Source of the DNA: an uncultured Eubacteriales bacterium
Lineage (GTDB): Bacteria; Bacillota; Clostridia; Oscillospirales; Acutalibacteraceae
DNA: 37,261 bases
Assembly (NCBI GenBank): GCA_934476545.1
Contig: CAKSOB010000004.1
Location: 1 to 37,261, forward strand
Direction: 5' to 3'
How positions within the stretch are numbered: position 1 is the stretch's first letter; each line of letters starts with the position of its first letter. The position numbers and the translations under genes are program-made. Of the stretch, positions 6,688-16,474 are shown one piece after another. Under the pieces are notes generated by a model, which was given only the letters and a program-made list of their open reading frames with translations, searched no databases and had not been told where the DNA came from.

Positions 6688-8784
6688 ATGTCAAAACTGG
6701 TGATCGTGGAGTCCCCCGCAAAAGCAAAAACTATCCAGAAATATCTGGGCGGCGACTACGAAGTGGTGGCATCCATGGGGCACGTTCGTGACCTGCCGGA
6801 AAAGCGGTTGAGTGTGGACGTAAAGAAAAATTTTCAGCCCAAGTACGATATTATTAAAGGCAAGGAAAAATTGGTGCAAGAGCTGAAAGAAGCAGCGTTA
6901 GAGAGCGATATGGTCTATCTGGCAACGGACCCGGACCGTGAGGGAGAAGCGATTTCTTGGCACTTGGCATATATTTTGGGGTTGGATACCAACGACCAAA
7001 ACAGAGTTACCTTCAACGAGATTACAAAGACCGGTGTGCAAACCGGTATGGAGCATCCCCGTGCCATCGACTTGGATTTGGTGAACGCACAGCAGGCTCG
7101 CCGTGTGTTGGACAGATTGGTGGGCTACAAGCTCAGTCCCTTCCTGTCCCAAAAGATTCGCCGTGGCTTGTCTGCCGGACGGGTGCAGTCCGTTGCTCTG
7201 CGGCTGATTGTAGACCGAGAGGATGAGATTCGTAAGTTTGTGCCGGAGGAATACTGGACCATTGACGGCAAGTTTATTCCAAAGGGCGCAAAGAAGCTGT
7301 TCCCGGCCTCCTTCTATGGGGACTTGGAGGGCAATAAAATCAAAATCACCAACAAGGAGCAGGCAGACGGCATTCTGGCAGAATTAGAGGATGCAGAGTT
7401 CAAGGTCATCAAGGTAAAAAAGGGTACCCGTCGGAAATCTCCGGCACCGCCGTTCATCACCTCTACCTTACAGCAGGAGGCTTCTCGGAAGTTGGGCTTT
7501 CAAGCAAGACGCACCATGAAAGCTGCCCAGGAGTTGTACGAAGGCGTGGAGGTTGCCGGCATGGGCGCCATCGGTTTGATTACCTACATGAGAACCGACT
7601 CCCTGCGTATCTCCGAGGACGCCATTGCCGAAGCCAACACCTACATCAAGGAGCGTTGGGGTGACCGGTATGTGCCGGATAAGCCTCGCCACTTTAAGAG
7701 CAAGGCGAATGCACAGGATGGTCACGAAGCCATTCGTCCAACTGTGATTTCTCTAGCGCCGGAGCAGGTAAAGGAAAGCCTCAGCAACGACCAGTACAAG
7801 CTCTACAAGCTGATTTGGGAGCGGTTCTTGGCAAGCCAAATGAGCAACTGCCTGCAAAGCACCACCCAAGCGGATATTCAGGGGGGCAATTATCTCTTTA
7901 AAGCAAGCGGCTACACCGTTACCTTTGACGGTTTTACCGTGCTGTATGTAGAGGGCAAGGACGAGGAAGAAGCTGCCGGCGGCGCACTGCCGCCATTGGA
8001 GAACGACCTGGCTCTGCGCTGCAAGAGTCTGGTGGGCAATCAGCACTTCACCCAGCCGCCTGCCCGCTTCACAGAGGCTTCTCTCATTAAGGCGTTGGAG
8101 GAAAACGGCATCGGTCGTCCTTCCACCTATGCCACCACCATCTCTACTATTACCGGCAGAGAATATGTGACCAGAGAGAACAAGACGCTGAAGCCAACGG
8201 AGTTGGGTGAGGTTTCCACCAAGCTGATGAAGGAGCGGTTCCCGAAAATCGTGAACGTCAAGTTCACCGCAAGCATCGAGAACGAACTGGACGAAGTGCA
8301 GAACGGCGAGGAAGAGTGGACAGAGGTAGTCCATCACTTCTATGACGATTTTGAGAAAACCCTGAAAAAAGCCAAAGAGGAAATGGAAGGAGTCAAAATC
8401 CAACTGGAAGAGGACAAAACCGACCTGATTTGCGAATATTGCGGTCGCCAAATGGTGATTAAAACCGGTCGCTACGGACGGTTTATTGCTTGCCCGGGCT
8501 ATCCGGAGTGCAAGAACATTAAGAAAATCGTTCACGAAACCGGCGCAGAATGCCCAAAATGCGGCGGTAAAGTGGTGATGAAAAAGACGAAAAAGGGTCG
8601 TGTGTTCTACGGCTGCGACCAGTATCCAAACTGTGATTTCGTTTCTTGGGACGAGCCGATTCAAGAGAAATGTCCCAAATGCGGCAAAACCCTCCTGCGG
8701 AAGAAGGGCAAGGCAGGCAAAATTTACTGTATTACCGAGGATTGCGGTTACGAAACCACAAGCAAGGAGCAGGAGGAACAATGA
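6688..8784 (+). CDS. topA: DNA topoisomerase I, type IA
   Basis: This enzyme relaxes negative supercoils by cutting one strand through a 5'-phosphotyrosine. The TOPRIM domain shows VIVESPAKAKTI (E8) and DPDREGEAISW (D81, D83, E85). The catalytic tyrosine is Y300 in ITYMRTDSLR. The cleavage domain continues with GHEAIRPT and IGRPSTYA. Three C-terminal four-cysteine zinc-ribbon units follow: CEYCGR...CPGYPEC, CPKCGG...CDQYPNC and CPKCGK...CITEDC; the last is somewhat divergent. Length (698) is normal. The ATG at 6688 is chosen over the upstream in-frame GTG because it has AAAGGTGG seven bases ahead and gives the standard MSKLVIVESP start. The stop overlaps the trmFO start as ATGA. Confidence 0.98.
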   Translation: MSKLVIVESPAKAKTIQKYLGGDYEVVASMGHVRDLPEKRLSVDVKKNFQPKYDIIKGKEKLVQELKEAALESDMVYLATDPDREGEAISWHLAYILGLDTNDQNRVTFNEITKTGVQTGMEHPRAIDLDLVNAQQARRVLDRLVGYKLSPFLSQKIRRGLSAGRVQSVALRLIVDREDEIRKFVPEEYWTIDGKFIPKGAKKLFPASFYGDLEGNKIKITNKEQADGILAELEDAEFKVIKVKKGTRRKSPAPPFITSTLQQEASRKLGFQARRTMKAAQELYEGVEVAGMGAIGLITYMRTDSLRISEDAIAEANTYIKERWGDRYVPDKPRHFKSKANAQDGHEAIRPTVISLAPEQVKESLSNDQYKLYKLIWERFLASQMSNCLQSTTQADIQGGNYLFKASGYTVTFDGFTVLYVEGKDEEEAAGGALPPLENDLALRCKSLVGNQHFTQPPARFTEASLIKALEENGIGRPSTYATTISTITGREYVTRENKTLKPTELGEVSTKLMKERFPKIVNVKFTASIENELDEVQNGEEEWTEVVHHFYDDFEKTLKKAKEEMEGVKIQLEEDKTDLICEYCGRQMVIKTGRYGRFIACPGYPECKNIKKIVHETGAECPKCGGKVVMKKTKKGRVFYGCDQYPNCDFVSWDEPIQEKCPKCGKTLLRKKGKAGKIYCITEDCGYETTSKEQEEQ

Positions 8785-10118
8785 GCATTCGAGTGATTGG
8801 CGCAGGCTTGGCAGGCTGCGAAGCCGCTTGGCAGATTGCACAGGCAGGGGAGCAGGTGCTTCTTTATGAAATGAAGCCCCAAAAGTATACCCCTGCCCAT
8901 CAAAATCCAAACTTTGCGGAGCTGATTTGCTCCAACTCGCTGAAGGCAGACCGAGTGGAAAGCGCCGCCGGACTGCTGAAAGAAGAAATGCGCCGCATGG
9001 GTTCCCTGCTGATGGAATGCGCCGACCAATGCCGTGTGCCGGCAGGCGGTGCCTTGGCGGTAGACCGAGATCGCTTTGCGGCAATGGTTACAGAGCGGAT
9101 TCGCAACCACCCCAACATTACAGTGGTAGAGGGGGAAGTCACCGAGATTCCGGAGGACGGCATCACGGTGATTGCTTCCGGTCCTTTGACCTCGGACAAG
9201 CTGGCGGAGAAAATCTTTGCGCTCTGCGGCGGTTCTCTCAGCTTTTTCGATGCGGCAGCGCCCATCGTGACCTATGAGAGCTTGAACATGGAGCGGTGCT
9301 TTCCTGCCTCCCGCTACGGCAAGGGGGACGGAGATGATTACATCAACTGCCCTATGAATAAGGAGGAGTATGAAGCCTTCTATGAGGCTTTGGTTTCTGC
9401 CGAGCGTGCGCCGGTCCATGACTTTGATGTGCAGAACCCCAAGGTCTACGAGGGCTGTATGCCCATTGAGGTGTTGGCGCAGCGTGGTCACGATACCATG
9501 CGGTTCGGCCCCATGAAGCCGGTTGGCTTGACCGACCCCCGCACCGGACATCGTCCTTGGGCGGTGGTGCAGCTCCGCAAGGAAAACGAGCAGGGCAGCC
9601 TGCTGAATCTGGTGGGCTTCCAAACCAACTTGAAGTTTGGCGAGCAGCAGCGAGTGTTCCGGATGATTCCCGGATTGGAGCAGGCGGAGTTTATGCGCTA
9701 CGGCGTGATGCACCGCAACACCTTCTTAAATTCTCCCACGCTGCTGAATGCGGATTACAGCGTGAGAACCCGCCCGAACTTATTCTTCGCCGGGCAAATT
9801 ACCGGTGTGGAGGGCTACATGGAGTCGGCTTCCTCCGGTATTTTGGCAGGCATCAATGCTCTGCGGCGTTTGCGGGGCGAATGTTCTTTGGTCTTGCCGG
9901 AGGACACTATGACCGGTGCCTTGAGCCGTCATGTAGCAGAGAGCGTCAGCGGCGATTTTCAGCCCATGGGGGCAAATTTCGGTGTGCTTCCACCCATTGA
10001 ACCTCATATTCGGGATAAAAAAGAGCGATACAAAGCCCTTGCAGAGCGAGGGCTGTCGTCGTTGGAAACTTGTCTTGCGGCGGATCGAGAACCGAGAAAA
10101 ACCAATAGTGAATCTTGA
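8781..10118 (+). CDS. trmFO: Methylenetetrahydrofolate-tRNA-(uracil-5-)-methyltransferase TrmFO
   Basis: TrmFO makes ribothymidine at position 54 of tRNA, using methylene-THF as carbon source and FAD/NAD(P)H as reductant. The N-terminal dinucleotide-binding motif is VIGAGLAGCEAAWQ. Further family blocks are NSLKADRVESAAGLLKEEMR, CPMNKEEYEAFYEAL, VYEGCMPIEVLAQRG (with the conserved cysteine), RFGPMKPVGL, LVGFQTNL and GVEGYMESASSGILAG. Length 445 fits the family. It overlaps topA by four bases, with an AGGAGG just inside topA, so it is translationally coupled. Confidence 0.98.
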   Translation: MSIRVIGAGLAGCEAAWQIAQAGEQVLLYEMKPQKYTPAHQNPNFAELICSNSLKADRVESAAGLLKEEMRRMGSLLMECADQCRVPAGGALAVDRDRFAAMVTERIRNHPNITVVEGEVTEIPEDGITVIASGPLTSDKLAEKIFALCGGSLSFFDAAAPIVTYESLNMERCFPASRYGKGDGDDYINCPMNKEEYEAFYEALVSAERAPVHDFDVQNPKVYEGCMPIEVLAQRGHDTMRFGPMKPVGLTDPRTGHRPWAVVQLRKENEQGSLLNLVGFQTNLKFGEQQRVFRMIPGLEQAEFMRYGVMHRNTFLNSPTLLNADYSVRTRPNLFFAGQITGVEGYMESASSGILAGINALRRLRGECSLVLPEDTMTGALSRHVAESVSGDFQPMGANFGVLPPIEPHIRDKKERYKALAERGLSSLETCLAADREPRKTNSES

Positions 10119-10139
10119 TAGCGAAAGGCTGTGTTGTTT

Positions 10140-11165
10140 GTGAAAATTATTGTAGATGCATTCGGCGGCGATAATGCACCGTTGGAGATTATCAAAGGCT
10201 GTGCGGAGGCAATACGAGAACTGGATGTAGATATTGTACTGACCGGCGATGAAGAAACCATCCGTCGTGTGGCGAAGAACCACAGCATTCCTCTCCATCG
10301 CATGGAGATCGTTTCCACCAAGAGCGTGATTACCATGGAGGATCATCCCAGCGTGGTACTGAAAGAAAAGAGCGATTCCTCTATGGCAGAGGGACTGCGC
10401 TTGGTTGCTGAGGGCAAGGGTGACGCTTTTGTTTCTGCCGGTAACAGCGGCGCGCTGACCGTGGGAACTACCATGATCGTTAAGCGTATTAAAGGCATTA
10501 AGCGGGTGGCATTCGGCGCCATTCTGCCCACCCAAAAGGGCAATATGCTGCTGTTGGACAGTGGTGCCAATGTAGAGTGTCGTCCGGAAATGCTACACCA
10601 ATTCGGCATGATGGGCAGCATTTACATGGAAAAAGTAATGGGCGTGAAGAACCCGAAGATCGGTCTTGCCAATGTGGGAGAGGAAGAACATAAGGGCAGC
10701 GACTTGTATGTGGAAACCCATCAACTGCTGAAGAACGACCCAAATCTCAACTTTGTGGGCAATGTAGAGGGCAGAGATATGCCCAGCGGCGTTGCGGATT
10801 TAATCGTGGCAGACGGTTTTACCGGCAACATGATTCTCAAAACCTACGAGGGCGTTGCGCTGTTTGTTTTGGGCATGGTCAAGAATGTTTTTTATAAAAG
10901 TACAAAGAATAAGCTGGCAGCCGCTGTGATTAAGAAAGATTTGTACGATCTGAAAAAATCCATGGACTACAACGAAACCGGCGGCGCACCGATTATGGGC
11001 GCTTTGAAGCCGGTCTTTAAGGCGCACGGCAGCGCAAAGGCAAACACCGTGAAAAATGCCATTCGCCTGACCAAGGAGTATGTTTCCAATCAGGTGGTGG
11101 ATATCATTTCTCAGTCGGTGGCGCAGGTCAAGTCCCAAAAGGAACAGACCGCAGCAGAACATTAA
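10140..11165 (+). CDS. plsX: Phosphate acyltransferase PlsX
   Basis: PlsX converts acyl-ACP to acyl-phosphate, the acyl donor for PlsY at the first step of phospholipid synthesis. The protein opens MKIIVDAFGGDNAP and shows SAGNSGALTVGTTMIVKRI, RVAFGAILPT, LLDSGANVECRPEML and VADGFTGNMILKTYEG, all typical. Length is 341 with the GTG start at 10140, chosen because it reproduces the family's MKIIVDA start. Alternative starts are GTG 10131 and TTG 10134; the SD-like AAAGG at 10123-10127 is better spaced for TTG 10134, so the start is uncertain by two or three codons. In many Firmicutes fabD, fabG and acpP lie between plsX and rnc; here rnc follows directly. Confidence 0.96.
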   Translation: MKIIVDAFGGDNAPLEIIKGCAEAIRELDVDIVLTGDEETIRRVAKNHSIPLHRMEIVSTKSVITMEDHPSVVLKEKSDSSMAEGLRLVAEGKGDAFVSAGNSGALTVGTTMIVKRIKGIKRVAFGAILPTQKGNMLLLDSGANVECRPEMLHQFGMMGSIYMEKVMGVKNPKIGLANVGEEEHKGSDLYVETHQLLKNDPNLNFVGNVEGRDMPSGVADLIVADGFTGNMILKTYEGVALFVLGMVKNVFYKSTKNKLAAAVIKKDLYDLKKSMDYNETGGAPIMGALKPVFKAHGSAKANTVKNAIRLTKEYVSNQVVDIISQSVAQVKSQKEQTAAEH

Positions 11166-11184
11166 GCGAAAGAAAGGAACCATC

Positions 11185-11865
11185 ATGTTACTGAGCGAAT
11201 TGGAGAAAAAACTGGACTATCAATTTCATGACCGACAATATTTGGCAACGGCGCTGACCCACTCTTCTTATGCCAATGAGAGCAAGGGGCGGGCAGTTTG
11301 CAATGAGCGGTTGGAGTTCTTGGGCGACTCCGTGTTGGGTGTTGTGGTGGCGGATTATCTGTATAAGAATCATCCGGAAATGCCGGAAGGCGATTTGACC
11401 AAGACCAGAGCGGCATTGGTTTGCGAAAAGGCGCTGTGCAAGTACTCCACCCAGTTGGGTGTGGGCGAATTTTTGCTGCTCTCCAACGGAGAAAAGCACT
11501 CCGGAGGACGGACTCGCCCCTCTATTTTAGCCGACGCCTTTGAGGCAATCATCGCCGCCATCTATTTGGACAGCGGCATGGAAGAAGCCAGAAAGTTTAT
11601 TCTGACCTATATCATTCCGGCAATTCAGTCCCAAAAACAGCGTTCCTTTAAGGATTACAAGACCGTATTGCAGGAGATTATCCAACAGAATCCGGGGGAG
11701 CAGTTGAGCTATGTACTGGTAGGCGAGAGCGGTCCCGACCACAAGAAGCACTTTACCGTGGAGGTGCGCCTGAACAACAACGTTGTGGGCAAGGGCGGCG
11801 GACGCAGCAAGAAGGAAGCCGAGCAGCAAGCAGCACGAGAAGCCTTGGAGCTGATGGGCTATTGA
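11185..11865 (+). CDS. rnc: Ribonuclease III
   Basis: This is a double-strand-specific endonuclease that processes the pre-rRNA 30S transcript and some mRNAs. The catalytic domain has the signature NERLEFLGDSVLG (from N40), with LADAFEAIIAAIYLDSG carrying the second acidic cluster. A double-stranded RNA-binding domain follows from about residue 155 (DYKTVLQEIIQQNPG, KHFTVEVRLNNNVVGKG, KKEAEQQAAREAL). Length 226 is normal. The ATG at 11185 has AAAGGA seven to twelve bases upstream; a longer in-frame extension upstream would overlap plsX and is not conserved. The stop overlaps the next gene's TTG start by four bases (TTGA). Confidence 0.97.
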   Translation: MLLSELEKKLDYQFHDRQYLATALTHSSYANESKGRAVCNERLEFLGDSVLGVVVADYLYKNHPEMPEGDLTKTRAALVCEKALCKYSTQLGVGEFLLLSNGEKHSGGRTRPSILADAFEAIIAAIYLDSGMEEARKFILTYIIPAIQSQKQRSFKDYKTVLQEIIQQNPGEQLSYVLVGESGPDHKKHFTVEVRLNNNVVGKGGGRSKKEAEQQAAREALELMGY

Positions 11866-12890
11866 GGCACAGTAACATTGCGCTGTTTGTGCCGCACCGA
11901 GGCTGTCCCCACCAGTGCAATTTTTGCAATCAGCACCGGATTACGGGGGCGCAGTCTGCCCTGACGGCAGAGGATGTAACGACGGCGGTAGAAACCGCAC
12001 TGCAATCCGGCAAGTGTCGCCCCGAAGCAACGGAGGTTGCTTTTTTCGGCGGCAGCTTTACGGCGATTCCCAAAGAAACGCAGCAACAGCTTTTAGAGGC
12101 GGCATATCCTTATGTGGAGCAGGGGCAGGTCAGCGGCATTCGCATTTCCACCCGTCCCGACTGCATTGACAAGGAAATCCTCGCTTTATTAAAAGACTAC
12201 GGCGTTACCGCTGTGGAGTTGGGCGCCCAGTCCATGAATGACCGTGTTTTGGCGCAGGTGCATCGTGGGCATACGGCGGAAGATGTGGCGAACGCTTCTT
12301 GGCTCATTCGCAGCTTTGGGTTTTCTTTAGGGTTGCAAATGATGACCGGTTTGCCGGGAGATTCTCCCGAAACTGCTATGGAAACCGCAAGAGAACTGCT
12401 TGCTTTGCAGCCGGATACCATGCGGATTTACCCTACCCTTGTGCTAAAGGACACCCCTTTGGCGGAGCAGTACCGAGCAGGAACCTATGTCCCTATGTCC
12501 TTGGAGGATGCGGTGGCGCTGTGCAGTGACTTACTCTCGCTTTTTGAACCGGCAGGGGTGCGGGTGATTCGTCTGGGACTCCACGACAGCGAAGAGGTTG
12601 CCAACCGCTTGGCAGGGCCCTATCATCCTGCCTTTGCAGAGCTGTGTTACAGTCGGCTGTTTTGTAACCGATTGGTGCAGGTATTGCAGGCGGAGCAGGT
12701 TCCCTTTGGGCAGGTGACGGTGGCGGTATCGCCAAGAGAACGCTCCAAAGCGGTGGGACAGAAAAAAAGCAATCAGAAAGCGTTGTTTGCACAGGGTTGG
12801 GATTGCCGATTCATCCACGATGATACTCTGGCAGAGGGCGCATTCCGAGTGGAATGGGGAACAGGAAAAGAGGTGGTTGTTTGCTCTTAA
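11862..12890 (+). CDS. Radical SAM protein with Elp3-like architecture, no acetyltransferase domain
   Basis: The protein has the radical SAM iron-sulfur motif GCPHQCNFC (C15, C19, C22), followed by AFFGGSFTAIP, a SAM-site Gly-rich segment, and the Elp3-type blocks VELGAQSMNDRVL, RGHTAEDV and LQMMTGLPGDSPE. The remainder resembles the radical SAM C-terminal domain found in Elp3-like proteins, but there is no GNAT acetyltransferase domain, so it is not a complete tRNA-acetylating Elp3. The start is TTG 11862, overlapping the rnc stop; its only SD is a GGAG at 11847. The 3' end overlaps smc by ten bases. A radical SAM gene between rnc and smc is a recurrent clostridial arrangement. Its substrate is unknown; tRNA modification is a guess. 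Confidence 0.9.
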   Translation: MRHSNIALFVPHRGCPHQCNFCNQHRITGAQSALTAEDVTTAVETALQSGKCRPEATEVAFFGGSFTAIPKETQQQLLEAAYPYVEQGQVSGIRISTRPDCIDKEILALLKDYGVTAVELGAQSMNDRVLAQVHRGHTAEDVANASWLIRSFGFSLGLQMMTGLPGDSPETAMETARELLALQPDTMRIYPTLVLKDTPLAEQYRAGTYVPMSLEDAVALCSDLLSLFEPAGVRVIRLGLHDSEEVANRLAGPYHPAFAELCYSRLFCNRLVQVLQAEQVPFGQVTVAVSPRERSKAVGQKKSNQKALFAQGWDCRFIHDDTLAEGAFRVEWGTGKEVVVCS

Positions 12891-15800
12891 AATCCTTAGA
12901 ATTACATGGCTTCAAGACCTTTCCGGACAAGACGAAGCTGACCTTTGAAGATGGTATTTCTGCGGTTGTCGGGCCAAACGGCAGCGGCAAAAGTAACATC
13001 AGTGACGCAATGCGATGGGTGTTGGGCGAGCAGTCCGCCAAGGCGCTGCGCTGCGTGAAAATGGAGGACGTGGTGTTCAGTGGCACGCCATCCCGAAAGG
13101 CGCAGGGCTTTGCAGAGGTGACCCTCACCATCGACAACAAGAGCCGACGGTTGCCCTTTGACGAGGACACGGTGGCGATTACCCGCCGGTATTATCGTTC
13201 CGGCGACAGCGAGTATCTCATCAATAAAGCCACCGTTCGGCTGCGGGATATTCACGAATTATTTATGGATACCGGCTTGGGGCGGGACGGCTACTCCATG
13301 ATTGGACAGGGCAAAATCGACAGTGTGATCTCGGCGAAATCCGAGGAGCGGCGAGAGATTTTTGAAGAAGCCGCAGGTATTTCCCGCTATCGTTACCGCA
13401 AGGAAGAAGCGGAGCGAAAGTTACAGCGGGCAGAGGAAAATCTGCTGCGCTTACAGGATATTTTGCAGGAATTGGAAGGGCGAGTTGCGCCCCTCAAGGA
13501 GCAGTCGGAGAAAGCCAAGCTGTATTTGGAGCTTTACGAAGAAAAAAAGCAGCTGGAGATTGGACTTTGGCTTTGTACGCTGAATCAATCCGGTGTGATT
13601 TTGCAGGAGCATGAAACGAAACTTGCAGAGGTTCGCAGTCGCCATGAAGGGGTAATGACCCAATCGGAAGCGCTGGACAGAGAAATCGAAGCGCTGTTCC
13701 AGCAGACGAATCTTTGTCTTGCTAAGGCGGAGCAGGCTCGAAACAACGCTGCCAAAAACGAAAGCGAAGCCGCCGCCAAAGAGGGCGAAATCTCCGTGCT
13801 GCAAAACGATATTCACCATAATTTGGAAACCATCGGGCGACTGACAGCGGAGCAAACACGCTACGGCGACCACGCCGCAGAGCAGCAGGAAGCCTTGCAA
13901 ACCAAGCAGGCGCAAATTACGGAATTTGACGAAGCCATCGCCGCCCAAAAACGGGAATGTACCGAGGCGGAACAGCAGTTGTTCTTTCTGCGGATGCAGT
14001 TGGAGGAAAGCGGCACCGAGGCGGAGCAACACCGCAATCGCTTGGAGGAATGGAGCGCAGAGAGCGAGCAGCTTCGGCTGCGGATGACCCAATTTGATTC
14101 CACCGCACAGGAGATTTCACTCCGGTTGTCGGCGGTGGATGCAGCCGTGGCACAGTACCAAGGGCAGCTTGCTGATTTGGACGGGCAACTCACCCGTCAG
14201 CGGCAAGTGACCGATGGGGCAACGGCGCAGGAGCAGCAGCTGCAACAGCAGCTCAACCAAACAGAGCAGGCATTGTCCCAAGCGGCGCGGCAGATGGATG
14301 AGGAGAAAACACGGCGGGATCAGGTATATCTGGACTTGCAGGAAACCCGCCGCCGAGTCAAGCTGTTGGAGGATTTGGAGCGGAATTTAGAGGGCTTTGC
14401 CCACAGCGTCAAAACCGTCATGCGCCTTGCAGAGCAGGGACAGATCACGGGCATTCACGGTCCCGTATCCCGTCTGCTGACGGTACCGAAGGACTACGCT
14501 CTCGCCATTGAAACCGCCTTGGGCGCTGCGGCGCAGAACATCGTGGTTTCCAATGAAGAGGATGCGAAAACCGCCATTCGGGTGCTGAAGCAGAAGGACG
14601 GCGGACGAGCCACGTTCCTGCCTATGTCCACCATTCGTGGCAAAACCCTGACGGAGCCGGGCTTGCAGGATTGCAAGGGGTTTGTGGGCATCGCCGGGGA
14701 CTTGTGTCAATGCGACAAGCAATATCAGGGTATTTTGCAGTCCCTCTTGGGGCGCATTGCTGTGGCGAATACTTTGGACGATGCGGTTGCCATTGCCAAG
14801 CGATTCCGCTACCAGTTCCGTGTGGTCACACTGGACGGGCAAGTGGTGAATGCCGGCGGTTCCATGACCGGCGGTTCCTCCAATAAAAAGAGCGGCTTGC
14901 TGAGCCGTGCCTCTGAAATCGCCGCTTTAAAGGAAAAAGGCACCGCACTGGAAGGGCGATTCGCCCAAACCCAACGTGCCTTTGAGGAGCAGAGCAAGTC
15001 CATTCAAGGGCTGCGTGGTTCTTTGGAACAACTGCGGCAAAGCTGGACATCCCAAGGCGAACAGGTGCTTGCGGAATCCTCTGCGCTGCATCGACTGGAA
15101 TCCCAGCGAAACGCAGTGCAGCAGCAACTCGCTTCTCTGGAAAGCGAAACGGCAAACGCACGTCGCCGTTGCACCGATTTGGAAACAGAACGGCAGACGG
15201 TACAAGAACAGCTCCGCCGGCTGGAGGAGCAAATGGCAGAGGAGCGGCAGATTCTTGCTGCGTTGAGTACCTCTCAGGACGGCGCACAAAAGGAATGGGA
15301 TTGGATTCAAAGCCAACTGCAAACCCAGCGGCTAAAGCTGCTGACGGTGGAGAAAGACCGAGAGATGCTCGCCCAAAACGTGAAGGAGTTGGAAGAACAA
15401 CTGGCACAGGGGCAGGAGCAGTCCCGGCATATTTCGGCGGAGTTGGATGCCACCAAGGAGAAAAACGCCCGGTTGGAGGAAGCCATTGCCTTAGGCAAAG
15501 AGGAGGCGGCAACCCTGCGGGCGCAGGCAGAAGCCTTCCGGAGCGAGGCGGAGCAGCTGCAGCAGGAGCGCATGACCTTGGAGCAAACCAGTGTTGCGCT
15601 GCGGAACCAAGAGAAAGAAGCCTCCGCCCAAAAGGAAGCCATCGGGCGAGAGCTTTCTCGCTTGGAGGAGCGGAAGCTCAGCTTGCAGCGGCAGTATGAT
15701 GAAATCATCGAGCAGCTTTGGAACGAGTATGAGTTGACTCGCCGAGAAGCCGAGGAAGAAGCCCAACCGGTAGAGGATCAGGAGCAGTCTGCCCGCCGCT

Positions 15801-16450
15801 TGCGGGAATTAAAAAGCAAGCTGAAAGGCTTGGGCAGTGTGAATTTGGATGCCATTGAGGAGTACCAAGCCGTGTCGGAGCGGTACGAATTTCTTACCGA
15901 GCAGGTGAAGGATGTGGAGCAATCCCGCACCCAACTGCACAAGCTGATTCGGGATTTGACCCGCCAAATGACGGAGATTTTCAAGGAGCGGTTTCAAGAA
16001 ATCAACGAGTATTTCAAGACCACCTTTACCGAGCTGTTTGGCGGCGGTAAGGCGCATTTGGAATTGTCCGATCCGGAGGATGTACTCCATTCCGGCATTG
16101 TGATTTTGGCGCAGCCCCCGGGCAAAATCGTGAAAAATCTGGAGCTGCTTTCCGGCGGCGAAAAAGCCTTGGTAGCGGTTTCTCTGTATTTTTCCATCAT
16201 GAAGGTCAGTCCGCCGCCGTTCTGTATGTTGGACGAAATCGAGGCGGCATTGGACGACGTGAACGTGGTCCGCTTTGCGGAATATCTGCGAAAAATGAAT
16301 GAAAATACCCAGTTTATTGTCATCACCCATCGGCGTGGCACCATGGAAGAAGCCGACGTGTTGTACGGCGTGACCATGCAGGAGGAGGGCGTTTCCAAGC
16401 TGTTGAAGCTGGACCCCAAGCAGGTGGGCAAGGAACTGGGCGTGCAATAA
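12881..16450 (+). CDS. smc: Chromosome segregation protein SMC
   Basis: SMC is the ATPase of the bacterial condensin that, with ScpA and ScpB, compacts and separates replicated chromosomes. The N-terminal head has the Walker A GPNGSGKS (31-38) and IGQGKIDSVISAKSEERR. Two long coiled coils rich in Glu, Gln and Leu flank the hinge (about 500-650; LLTVPKDYALAIETALGAAA). The C-terminal head has the signature LSGGEKALVAVSL (from L1090) and Walker B FCMLDEIEAALDDVNV (D1118, E1119). Length 1,189 matches the family. I choose TTG 12881 because it yields MLLKSLELHGFK, the conserved SMC start, with AGAGGTGG just ahead. An upstream ATG at 12854 would add nine unconserved residues. Confidence 0.98.
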   Translation: MLLKSLELHGFKTFPDKTKLTFEDGISAVVGPNGSGKSNISDAMRWVLGEQSAKALRCVKMEDVVFSGTPSRKAQGFAEVTLTIDNKSRRLPFDEDTVAITRRYYRSGDSEYLINKATVRLRDIHELFMDTGLGRDGYSMIGQGKIDSVISAKSEERREIFEEAAGISRYRYRKEEAERKLQRAEENLLRLQDILQELEGRVAPLKEQSEKAKLYLELYEEKKQLEIGLWLCTLNQSGVILQEHETKLAEVRSRHEGVMTQSEALDREIEALFQQTNLCLAKAEQARNNAAKNESEAAAKEGEISVLQNDIHHNLETIGRLTAEQTRYGDHAAEQQEALQTKQAQITEFDEAIAAQKRECTEAEQQLFFLRMQLEESGTEAEQHRNRLEEWSAESEQLRLRMTQFDSTAQEISLRLSAVDAAVAQYQGQLADLDGQLTRQRQVTDGATAQEQQLQQQLNQTEQALSQAARQMDEEKTRRDQVYLDLQETRRRVKLLEDLERNLEGFAHSVKTVMRLAEQGQITGIHGPVSRLLTVPKDYALAIETALGAAAQNIVVSNEEDAKTAIRVLKQKDGGRATFLPMSTIRGKTLTEPGLQDCKGFVGIAGDLCQCDKQYQGILQSLLGRIAVANTLDDAVAIAKRFRYQFRVVTLDGQVVNAGGSMTGGSSNKKSGLLSRASEIAALKEKGTALEGRFAQTQRAFEEQSKSIQGLRGSLEQLRQSWTSQGEQVLAESSALHRLESQRNAVQQQLASLESETANARRRCTDLETERQTVQEQLRRLEEQMAEERQILAALSTSQDGAQKEWDWIQSQLQTQRLKLLTVEKDREMLAQNVKELEEQLAQGQEQSRHISAELDATKEKNARLEEAIALGKEEAATLRAQAEAFRSEAEQLQQERMTLEQTSVALRNQEKEASAQKEAIGRELSRLEERKLSLQRQYDEIIEQLWNEYELTRREAEEEAQPVEDQEQSARRLRELKSKLKGLGSVNLDAIEEYQAVSERYEFLTEQVKDVEQSRTQLHKLIRDLTRQMTEIFKERFQEINEYFKTTFTELFGGGKAHLELSDPEDVLHSGIVILAQPPGKIVKNLELLSGGEKALVAVSLYFSIMKVSPPPFCMLDEIEAALDDVNVVRFAEYLRKMNENTQFIVITHRRGTMEEADVLYGVTMQEEGVSKLLKLDPKQVGKELGVQ

Positions 16451-16474
16451 CTAGTTTCTAAAGGAGGCGAACCC

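Noticed and set aside
7753..9084. A 443-codon open frame on the - strand opposite topA and trmFO
   Set aside because: Both opposing genes are intact with catalytic motifs; the antisense product has no recognisable features.
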